Source: Planctomycetota bacterium
Lineage (GTDB): Bacteria > Planctomycetota > UBA1135 > GCA-002686595
DNA length: 60,629 bases
Assembly (NCBI GenBank): GCA_016220085.1
Contig: JACRIN010000086.1
Coordinates: forward strand, 1 to 60,629
Reading direction: 5' to 3'
Below, in pieces: positions 51,675 to 59,153 of the stretch; position 1 is the stretch's first letter, and every line of letters starts with the position of its first letter. The position numbers and the translations under genes are program-made. Under the pieces are notes generated by a model that was not told the origin of the DNA, searched no databases, and saw only the letters and a program-made list of their open reading frames with translations.

Positions 51675-53018
51675 ATGAAGCGTTCCACGATCGTCCGTTC
51701 CGTCGCCGTCATCGCTCTGTCCGCCGCCGCGAGCGTCGCGGCTTGTTCCATTCCGTCGAGGGACGGCGCAAAGACGACATCGGCGCACGTCGGCGAGCCG
51801 GCGGCCGGTCCCGCGCCGTCCGAGTCCGCGTGCGTGCGCTGTCACCGCGAAATCACCCCAGGCGTCGTCGGTGACTGGCTCGCGAGCAAGCACTCGCAGA
51901 ACGACCCGGTGGTCGGTTGCGAATCGTGCCACGGCGATCAGCATCGGGACGCGAACGACGTCGCGAAGGTGCGGACCGTCACCGCGGACACGTGCAAGAC
52001 GTGCCACGGAGAGCAATACGAGCAGTTCGCGAAATCCAAGCACGCGCTCGCGTGGGCGGCGATGAACGCGATGCCGACGACTCACGCGAAGCCGGTCGCG
52101 ATGATCGACGGCATGAAGGGTTGCGGCGGCTGCCACAAGGTCGGACTGAAGTCGGAGGACGAGATCAAACGCCTGAAGTCGGTCGGTTCGGGCTTCGGCT
52201 ATGCGTCGTGCGATGCGTGCCACACGCGCCACACGTTCTCTCTCGCGGAAGCCCGCCAACCCGAAGCGTGCGCGACGTGCCACATGGGCTTCGACCACCC
52301 GCAGTGGGAGATGTACTCGACGTCGAAGCATGGTGTGCGACACGGCTTGAAGCGAGACGGCGCGTTGCCCGAGTCCGCGGCCGCGCCGACTTGCCAGACA
52401 TGTCACATGCAAGGCGGCGATCACGCGGTGATCACGCCGTGGGGTTTCCTCGCCGTGCGCACCAACGGGCTCGCGCCGTACCCCGGCGAGTCGGAGCAGT
52501 GGTGGAAGGATCGCGTGACGATCTTGCAGGCGCTCGGCGTGCTCGACCCCGAAGGCAAGCCGACCGGGCGCCTCGACGTCGTCGCGGGCGCGAAGGTCGC
52601 GCGACTCTCGGCCGAGGAGTTCGATCGCGAGCGCGCGAAGCTGATGACGGCCTGCAGCGAATGCCACTCGGAGAACTTCGCGAAGGGCGAGCTCGCGAAG
52701 GGTGACCAGATGATCGAGCAGATCGACCGCTTGCTCGCCGAGGCGATCCGCATCGTCGCCGCGCTCTACGCCGACGGCACGCTCGCGAAACCCGCGAGCT
52801 ACACCTACGCGTTCCCCGACCTGCTGACGTTCCACGACTCGCCCACGCCGATCGAGAACCTGCTCTTCCGCATGCACCTCGAGCACCGGATGCGGGCGTT
52901 CCAAGGCACGTTCCACGCGAACCCGGACTACGCGTTGTGGTACGGCTGGAGCGAGATGCAGCAGGACCTGACCGAGATCCGTGCGATGGCCGAGGAGCTG
53001 CGCGCCGGGAAGAAGTAG
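51675..53018 (+). CDS. Lipid-anchored octaheme cytochrome c, hydroxylamine-oxidoreductase-like
   Basis: A 447-residue protein with a lipobox (SVAACS, Cys24) and eight CxxCH heme sites, starting at Cys53, 82, 107, 150, 179, 199, 240 and 327. The segment CATCHMGFDHPQWEMYSTSK with following HGVRHG, and CQTCHMQGGDH, are strongly reminiscent of the HAO/octaheme nitrite-reductase family. The C-terminal helices (HLEHRMRAFQ, HANPDYALWYGWSEMQQDL) fit the family's trimerisation region and include Tyr419 and Tyr423. HAO family members either oxidise hydroxylamine (with a Tyr-heme crosslink) or reduce nitrogen oxides. I cannot tell from sequence alone which applies. GGAGA 4 nt before the ATG supports the start. 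No partner electron carrier is adjacent. Confidence 0.93.
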   Translation: MKRSTIVRSVAVIALSAAASVAACSIPSRDGAKTTSAHVGEPAAGPAPSESACVRCHREITPGVVGDWLASKHSQNDPVVGCESCHGDQHRDANDVAKVRTVTADTCKTCHGEQYEQFAKSKHALAWAAMNAMPTTHAKPVAMIDGMKGCGGCHKVGLKSEDEIKRLKSVGSGFGYASCDACHTRHTFSLAEARQPEACATCHMGFDHPQWEMYSTSKHGVRHGLKRDGALPESAAAPTCQTCHMQGGDHAVITPWGFLAVRTNGLAPYPGESEQWWKDRVTILQALGVLDPEGKPTGRLDVVAGAKVARLSAEEFDRERAKLMTACSECHSENFAKGELAKGDQMIEQIDRLLAEAIRIVAALYADGTLAKPASYTYAFPDLLTFHDSPTPIENLLFRMHLEHRMRAFQGTFHANPDYALWYGWSEMQQDLTEIRAMAEELRAGKK

Positions 53019-53230
53019 GGCCTTCTGCTGGAAGCGTCGTCGCCGGCGACCTCGGCGCTCGCGTCACGAGCGTCGGTCCGCGGTGCTCGCGACGGCCTCG
53101 ATGACTTGCGGCGCGCCTCCATTCATCGTCGCGAAGCTCGTCGAGGCCGCGTCCGCGCACGCCGGCGAGTGCTGGAGCGAGTGCCCGACCACCGACGGCG
53201 ACGCCGTGGCGCGCGGTACGATTCGGCGGA

Positions 53231-54526
53231 ATGAAAGCGCTCGCCGTCGTCGCGTTCCTCGCGCTCACGATGGGCGGCGCGGTGCTGCTGCTCTGGCTCG
53301 TCCGGCCGCGGCCGCCCGAGCCGTTGCCGACGTGCCTCTTCACGGATGGCCGGGTGGAGAACCGCTCGCGCGTCTTTAGCGCAAGCTCGGCCGGCGACAT
53401 CGACGGCGATGGCGTGACCGACGTGCTCACGCTGGAATCGACCGAGGCGCGGGACGAGGCGCGCGTCTACTCGGGCAAGACGCGGCTCCTGCTGCGGACG
53501 TTCCAGCGCGAGGTCGCCGACTTCGGCGGAGGGAGCGCGCTCGCGTGCGGCGATCTCGACGGCGACGGACAGAGCGAGTTCCTCGTTCCCCGGCCGGTAC
53601 CGATCGTCCACGGCGCTTGGCCGGGCGAGGTGCTCGTGCTCTCCGGCGCGGACGGATCGGTGCGCGAGACCCTGCGCGGCGCGACGCTTGGCGACGGCTT
53701 CGGCTCGAGCTTGGCCGCGCTCGGTGACGTCGACGGCGACTCGGTCGCGGACTTCGCGGTCGCTTCGCCGAGCTCGCACCCGGACGACGCGAATCCGAAT
53801 GCGGAGCATGGTCGCGGCGCGGTGACGGCTTTCTCGGGCCGAGAGCTCCGGCTGCTCACGCGCATCGAGGGCAGACACGAGGACGCCCGGTTCGGTAGCG
53901 CGCTCGCCGTCCTCGGCGACCTCGATGGCGACGGAGCGAGCGAGTGGCTCGCGTCCGCGACCGAGGAGGACGGCGTCGGCTGCGTCGAGTTCCATTCCGG
54001 ACGCACCGGCGAACTCGTTCGCACCGTACGCGGCGACGTCGTCGATCCGGGCAACAGCGACGCCGCGAGCGGATTCGGAAGCGCGCTCGCCGCGCTCGGC
54101 GACATCGACGGCGACGGCGCACCGGATTTCGCCGCGGCGTCGATCGAGCAGTGGGTCGCGTTGCTGTCGGGCCGCGACGGCTCGTGTCTGCGGCTCGTTC
54201 CAGCGCATCCGCAGGACGACCGCGGGTGGTACACGTCGTTCGGCACGGCTCTCGCGCCCGCGGGCGACGTCGACCGCGACGGCGTGACCGACGTGGTCGT
54301 CGCGGCCGCGAATTGGTCGTACCGCATGCAGCCGCACGGCTTGGTCGGCGGCCGCGTGTTCGTGTACTCGGGGCGCACCGGCGTGTTGCTCGTCGACCTG
54401 CGCGATCGCGACGGCCTGTCGAACCTCGGCAGCTCGATCGTTCCGCTCGGCGACACCGACGGCGACGGCGTGTTCGAGCTGCTCGCGACGACGCAGCACG
54501 AGCTGCGCGTCTACTCGCTGCGCTGA
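53231..54526 (+). CDS. Membrane-anchored FG-GAP (integrin-alpha-like) propeller protein
   Basis: A 431-residue protein. The N-terminal hydrophobic anchor (about residues 5-25) is followed by seven repeats with the calcium-binding pattern DxDxDG (DIDGDGVTD, DLDGDGQSE, DVDGDSVAD, DLDGDGASE, DIDGDGAPD, DVDRDGVTD, DTDGDGVFE). Each is flanked by a FG-x-x-L/A-A-x-x-GD strand (FGSSLAALGD, FGSALAVLGD). Seven blades predict a closed beta-propeller displayed outside the cytoplasmic membrane, probably for binding. TACGAT ends 8 nt before the ATG and GGCGGA is next to it. The 3' end overlaps the convergent sigma-factor gene by 16 bp. Confidence 0.9.
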   Translation: MKALAVVAFLALTMGGAVLLLWLVRPRPPEPLPTCLFTDGRVENRSRVFSASSAGDIDGDGVTDVLTLESTEARDEARVYSGKTRLLLRTFQREVADFGGGSALACGDLDGDGQSEFLVPRPVPIVHGAWPGEVLVLSGADGSVRETLRGATLGDGFGSSLAALGDVDGDSVADFAVASPSSHPDDANPNAEHGRGAVTAFSGRELRLLTRIEGRHEDARFGSALAVLGDLDGDGASEWLASATEEDGVGCVEFHSGRTGELVRTVRGDVVDPGNSDAASGFGSALAALGDIDGDGAPDFAAASIEQWVALLSGRDGSCLRLVPAHPQDDRGWYTSFGTALAPAGDVDRDGVTDVVVAAANWSYRMQPHGLVGGRVFVYSGRTGVLLVDLRDRDGLSNLGSSIVPLGDTDGDGVFELLATTQHELRVYSLR

Positions 54527-55845
54527 CGCTCGAGTCTCGGCGTGGCGGACGCGCTCGCGAGGCGACGCAGCGTCAGTTCGCGCTCGGGTTCGCTGCACGG
54601 GAGTTCGAGCGCGCGCTCGAAGTCGGCGGCGGCGCGGTCCAAACGACCCGCGCGACGCAGGAGCTCGCCGCGGACCGCGAAGAAGAGGTAGAAGCGCGCA
54701 AGCAGCGGGTCGCCCTGGAGCTCATCGAGCTCCGCGAGTCCGGCCCAGACTCCGTCGCGCATCGCGATCGCGACCGCGCGGTTCAATCGCACGAGCGGCG
54801 AGTCGGCGCGCTCGAGCGCGGCGTCGTAGAAGAACACGATCCGCTCCCAGCGCGTCTTTGCGAAACTCGGCGCCGCCGCATGGCACGCGGCGAGGCCGGC
54901 CTCGACGTGGTACGCGCTGAGTTCGTGCGCGACCATCGCGCGTTCGAGGCGTCGGAAGCCGCGCGCGATCAACGCTTGGTCCCAGAGCGCGCGATCCTGG
55001 TCTTCGAGCAAGAGCACGTTGCCGCGGTCGTCGACGCGCGCGCGGCTGCGCGACGCCTGGAAGCACATCAACGCGGCGAGCGCGTCGACTTTCGGCCCGC
55101 GCGTCGCCGGGTGGGCGGCGAGCAGGCTCGCGAGCCGCAGCGCCTCGCGCATCAGGTCCGCGCGCAGCAGCTCCTCGCCTTGCAACGCCGCGTAGCCCTC
55201 GTTGAACGCGAGGTAGAGCGCTTCGAGCACCGCGTCGAGGCGCTCGACGAGCTCTCGACCGCTCGGCCACTCGAAGCTCGGGCCGCCGGACGCGAGCCGT
55301 TGCTTCGCGCGCACCAGCCGCTGCGCGATCGCGCCTTCGTTCGCGAGGTACGCTCGCGCGATCTCGGAGACGTGGAAGCCGCCGACGGTCTTCAGGATCA
55401 GCGTCGCGCGCGCGTCGGGCGGCACGTCGGGATGACAGCACAGGAACATCATCTGGAGCGTGTCGTCGGCGATCTCGTCGTCGAGCACGAGCTCGTAGCT
55501 CTGTCCCGCGCGCGCGGTCCACGCCGCGAGTTCCCCGAGTTCACCAGGTTCGCCAAGTTCACACGCGGCGACGTCGCCGACCTCGCTGTGAGCCCGCGGC
55601 TCGCCCCGCTCGCGCCGCAGTTGGTCGAGCGCCGCGTTGCGCGCGCTCGCGACCAGCCACGCGCTCGGGTTGCGCGGAACTCCGGCGAGCGGCCACGCAC
55701 GCAGCGCACGCACCAGCGCTTCCTGCACCGCCTCTTCGGCGAGCTCGATCCGCCGCGCGCCGAGGATGCGCACCAGCGCCGCCGTCATCCGTCCGGAATC
55801 GGTGCGGAAGAGATGCTCGACGAGCTCGTGCGCGCCGTCGGTCAT
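54511..55845 (-). CDS. ECF42-type RNA polymerase sigma factor with a C-terminal TPR-like extension
   Basis: A 444-residue sigma factor, much longer than ordinary ECF factors. Sigma region 2 is at about residues 5-85 (ELAEEAVQEALVRALRAW, NPSAWLVASARNAALDQLRR). Region 4 is at about 130-180 (LILKTVGGFHVSEIARAYLANEG, split here as LILKTVGGFHVSEIARAYL plus ANEG). DUF6596 and TPR-like helices follow to the end (LVRLNRAVAIAMRDG, RAGRLDRAAADFERALEL). In the ECF42 group this C-terminal extension replaces a separate anti-sigma factor. It overlaps the DGPF-domain gene upstream by 4 bp, the expected partner. The longer start at 55875 adds only a basic decapeptide, so 55845 is chosen. Confidence 0.94.
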   Translation of the reverse strand: MTDGAHELVEHLFRTDSGRMTAALVRILGARRIELAEEAVQEALVRALRAWPLAGVPRNPSAWLVASARNAALDQLRRERGEPRAHSEVGDVAACELGEPGELGELAAWTARAGQSYELVLDDEIADDTLQMMFLCCHPDVPPDARATLILKTVGGFHVSEIARAYLANEGAIAQRLVRAKQRLASGGPSFEWPSGRELVERLDAVLEALYLAFNEGYAALQGEELLRADLMREALRLASLLAAHPATRGPKVDALAALMCFQASRSRARVDDRGNVLLLEDQDRALWDQALIARGFRRLERAMVAHELSAYHVEAGLAACHAAAPSFAKTRWERIVFFYDAALERADSPLVRLNRAVAIAMRDGVWAGLAELDELQGDPLLARFYLFFAVRGELLRRAGRLDRAAADFERALELPCSEPERELTLRRLASASATPRLERQRSE

Positions 55846-56207
55846 GCGCCGGGCTCGTCCATCGCGTCGATGCAACGCAGCTCGATCGTTCCGCCGTACT
55901 TCGTGTGCGGGTTGCCCTTGCAGAGCTCGAGCGCTTCCTCGTACGACTCCGCGTGAACCAAGAAGTACCCGCCGATCACTTCCTTGCCCTCGGAATACGG
56001 GCCGTCGGTGACCGTCGCCTTGCCGTGGCGCTCGCGCACGATCCGGCCCTCGCCGTCGCGGAGTTTCTGGCCGCCGACCAGCTTGCCCGCGGCGCGCAGG
56101 CGCTCGGACCAGGCGACGTACTCGCCGATGATGCGTTGGATCTCGTCGGCGGAGAGCGCGGTGCCGAAGTCCTTCTGATCGTGGAGCAGGAGCAGGTACT
56201 GGTTCAT
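55842..56207 (-). CDS. YCII-related DGPF-domain protein
   Basis: A 121-residue single-domain protein: MNQYLLLLHDQKDFG at the N-terminus, the family signature TVTDGPYSEGKEVIGGYFLV in the middle, and ALELCKGNPHTKYGGTIELR near the end. The fold is a small ferredoxin-like domain related to YciI. DGPF proteins are characteristically encoded beside ECF42 sigma factors and are probably their regulatory targets. Here the stop overlaps the sigma start by 4 bp. The biochemical role is unknown. Confidence 0.94.
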   Translation of the reverse strand: MNQYLLLLHDQKDFGTALSADEIQRIIGEYVAWSERLRAAGKLVGGQKLRDGEGRIVRERHGKATVTDGPYSEGKEVIGGYFLVHAESYEEALELCKGNPHTKYGGTIELRCIDAMDEPGA

Positions 56208-56310
56208 GGGGGAGTCCCGTCGCTTTCGAGGTGGATCGCGCTCGACGCGAGCGCGCCTCCCCGACGGTCGAGCGACGCGGGATTCGACAGCGAGCTTCGG
56301 ATTCTCGCCG

Positions 56311-56351
56311 AAAAACGCGCCGACGCAGCGCCGAAATCGGCGCCGCGTCGG
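56311..56351 (-). terminator. Rho-independent terminator of the metzincin gene
   Basis: On the minus strand a two-part GC stem (7 bp and 6 bp with one mismatch; arms 56320-56333 and 56338-56351) with a 4-nt AT-rich loop is followed by CGCG and a run of five T (the A-run at 56311-56315). It starts 20 bp after the stop at 56371. This is the best classical terminator in the window. Confidence 0.86.
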
Positions 56352-56370
56352 TCGCTCGCGGAAGTTGGGC

Positions 56371-58980
56371 TCAGGGTGCGATCGAGAACGTGATCGCCGC
56401 CGTCAAACCGATCCCGATCGGATCCGAAGCGCTCGTGTCGCGACTCCAGAACTGCGCGCAGACCGTGTCGCCGGCTTGGAGGCTCTGCCCAGCCATGTAG
56501 GCCTGGTCGAAGTGCGCCGAGTACGCGCCCGAGCAGTCGTCGCCCGCCGCGCTGCCGCCCGAGGAGAACACCGGCTTGCGCAGCATCGGGACCTGCACGC
56601 ACAGCACGCCGCCGAAGAACGGTTGCGCGTCCGGGACGGCACTCCACACCAACAGCCCGGGCTTCTGATTGCGCACGTTGCTCGCGCTCAGGAAGAAATC
56701 GTCCGGCCCCGAGAGCGACGCCGTGCCCGTCCAGTCGAGCGCAGGCGTGCAGCCGAGCGAGTTCACTTTCGCCGAGCAATACACCGCCGGGCCCGGACGC
56801 AGCGCGACGAGTTCGGCGATGATCGCAGGATCGATCTCGATCTGGCCTGTGTTGTTCGGGTGTTGGCCGTCGCCGTAGTCGGCGGTGGAGCGGAAGTCGT
56901 AGACGAGGTTCGTCCAGTCGTCGTGGCTGACGAGCAGTTGTCCGGGGCTCGGCGGGTCGCTCGCGACGATCTGCGACACGTCGCGCGCGACGTGCGGATC
57001 GACCGCGAGGTGATCGCCGTCGAAGTCGACCGGCCCGTTCTCGGGCACTGCCGCGAGCGTGCTCGCCGGTCCGATCCAGGTGGTGAAGCCCGGGCGCGCG
57101 CCGATGCCGACGAGCTCGCTCGAGTCGGCTTCGTTCAGCGTCGGGTACTGGATCGCGCAGTACTTGAGGAACCAGCCCGGCGGGCTGCCGGTCGGCACCG
57201 CCCAGAGGTAGTTCATCACGCTCGGGTAGTTGGGCTTGTAGTTGATGTCGTCCGCGCCGCCGTGGCGCAGGCCGAGGTTGTGGCCGAGCTCGTGCATGAA
57301 CGTGCCGGCTTGCTCGTCGGGCGTGCCGCCGGGAGTCGCGTACGTGCCGAGCGTCACGGCGAAGTCGTTGCCCGGCAGCTCCGCGATGCCGCCGTGGCCC
57401 GCGGCGTCGAAGCGATCCGCGAAGATGCAGTAGTGGTACGCCATCTTCTTCGCGTCGAGCAACGTCGCGGCGTCCGGCGAGCTGCGTTCGGTCGGCGTGC
57501 CGAAGCGCGACGCCTTCACGGTGTCGAAGTCGGTCGGGAAACCGCTCGCGCCCAGCGTGTTCCACGACGCGAACGGGATGTCGATCTCGTCGAGCAGCGC
57601 GTGGAGCGTGATGCCGAGGTTCCCATCGGGATTGTCGACGGTCAGCGCGAACTCGAACGCATCCTTCACGCGATCGAGCGTCGCCTGGGTCGGCTCGCGG
57701 CCGGCCATCGCGTCGATCTCGACGAAGATGTCCTTGTGCAGCGGATTCGCGCCGAGCGCGGGCAAGTCGAGATCGACGACGCCGTCGCCGTCCGCGTCGA
57801 TGCCCTGCGTCTCCCAGATGTCGAGCAGCGAGTCGCCGTCGAGGTCGCCCTCGCCGCGGACGATGCCCTGCGTGCCGTCGCTGAACACGGCGGAGAACGC
57901 GAGCTGACCGTGGCGATTCAGCGCGTGGTAGAGGTTCCACGAGCTCAGCGTCTTGCCGCCGATGACGTCGCCGACCTTGGCGACGAGGTCGAGGCCGAGC
58001 GGCGTGACTTGGAAGCCGCTCGAAGTGTCGCTGACCAACACTCGGCTTGCCCAGACGCCGACGACGCCGTTGCGCGTGCCGGAGAACACCGAGAGCACCG
58101 TCTGGTACGTCGACGCGCCGAACGCGGCGACCGCGATGCGCTGGCCGCCGTCGATGTCGGTGAAGCCGTCGCCGGAGCCGTCGCCCGCGAGCGCGAAGAG
58201 GTGGCGACCGCTCGGAGTGCGCACGCTTGCGAACGCGCCCTCTCCATTGCCGCGATCGCCCGAGAACGCCACCGCGTTGCCGTTCGAGGAGATGCCCGGG
58301 TAGTTGCCGAGCCCGAGGAAGCCGTCGCCGAAACCCGCGATGAAGGTCGACGAGCCGCTCGGGTACGGCCAGAGGATCACGCCGAGGTTGTCCTTGATCA
58401 CGATCTGGTGGTCGTTCGAGATCTCCGGTCGCAACGACTGATTCCCGCTGTACTGCGCGAGCGTCGTCGGCGGCTTCTGCGTGCCGCTCATCAACGCGGT
58501 CTGCGACGAGCCGTTGATCAACGCCGTGAACGCGGGGATGCCCGATGCGTTCAGGTCGACCCAGCTCGAGGCCGAATCGAAATCGGCGGTCGAGTTGCCG
58601 AGCAACGTGTTCGCGCCGGACCCGTCGCCCGACCAGAGGCGCACTCGGAAGATCGGTGGGGAGCCCGTGTCGCGATCGCGGGTGATCAGCTGCGGCGGCG
58701 AGGCGTCGTCGAGGCCCGCACCGAGGTACTGGCGGCCTCCGATCGGCGGCGCGGCGACGACCAAGGAGTTGCCGAGCAGTAGGTAGCCCGCGCTGCCCTG
58801 CGGTCCGACCGCGGCGAAGCCGAGTGCGCCGTGGTCGTTGATCGCAACGAACGGATCGAGCGTCAGTCCGTGTGCGGCGGCGTCGAGCGCCAACTCGACC
58901 TGCCAACCCTGCGCCGTCGCCGTAGCTCCGACCGCCGCGAGAGCGAGAGCGACCAGGGCTCGAGAACCGTACTTGTGCAT
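56371..58980 (-). CDS. Secreted metzincin-type zinc metallopeptidase
   Basis: An 869-residue exported protein with signal peptide HKYGSRALVALALAAVGATA. The first 370 residues look like a propeller or HAF-like region (INDHGALGFAAVG, ISSNGNAVAFSGD, LNRHGQLAFSAVF). About residues 385-415 are calcium-type loops (GDLDGDSLLDIWETQGIDAD). The catalytic zinc motif HELGHNLGLRH (His563 to His573) and the Met-turn PSVMNYLW define a metzincin. The last 135 residues (from YCSAKVNSLGCTPALDWTG to FSIAP) are the same kind of C-terminal module seen in other secreted planctomycete proteins. GGAGG 8-9 nt before the ATG at 58980 supports that start over a longer frame. It is likely an extracellular protease. Confidence 0.93.
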   Translation of the reverse strand: MHKYGSRALVALALAAVGATATAQGWQVELALDAAAHGLTLDPFVAINDHGALGFAAVGPQGSAGYLLLGNSLVVAAPPIGGRQYLGAGLDDASPPQLITRDRDTGSPPIFRVRLWSGDGSGANTLLGNSTADFDSASSWVDLNASGIPAFTALINGSSQTALMSGTQKPPTTLAQYSGNQSLRPEISNDHQIVIKDNLGVILWPYPSGSSTFIAGFGDGFLGLGNYPGISSNGNAVAFSGDRGNGEGAFASVRTPSGRHLFALAGDGSGDGFTDIDGGQRIAVAAFGASTYQTVLSVFSGTRNGVVGVWASRVLVSDTSSGFQVTPLGLDLVAKVGDVIGGKTLSSWNLYHALNRHGQLAFSAVFSDGTQGIVRGEGDLDGDSLLDIWETQGIDADGDGVVDLDLPALGANPLHKDIFVEIDAMAGREPTQATLDRVKDAFEFALTVDNPDGNLGITLHALLDEIDIPFASWNTLGASGFPTDFDTVKASRFGTPTERSSPDAATLLDAKKMAYHYCIFADRFDAAGHGGIAELPGNDFAVTLGTYATPGGTPDEQAGTFMHELGHNLGLRHGGADDINYKPNYPSVMNYLWAVPTGSPPGWFLKYCAIQYPTLNEADSSELVGIGARPGFTTWIGPASTLAAVPENGPVDFDGDHLAVDPHVARDVSQIVASDPPSPGQLLVSHDDWTNLVYDFRSTADYGDGQHPNNTGQIEIDPAIIAELVALRPGPAVYCSAKVNSLGCTPALDWTGTASLSGPDDFFLSASNVRNQKPGLLVWSAVPDAQPFFGGVLCVQVPMLRKPVFSSGGSAAGDDCSGAYSAHFDQAYMAGQSLQAGDTVCAQFWSRDTSASDPIGIGLTAAITFSIAP

Positions 58981-59153
58981 GTGCCTGCCTCCACTTCGAG
59001 TTGTTTGGGAGCGCGCGTCGGGATGCGTAGCTCCGTCCAACGAGGCGGGAAGGCCGTGCTCCTGCGTTCGCAACGCGCATCGTCGGAACTCGCGTGCGTC
59101 CGTTCCGATCCAAGGTGGCGAGCGACCTGGGCGCGCGGTGCAATGGCGCGACG

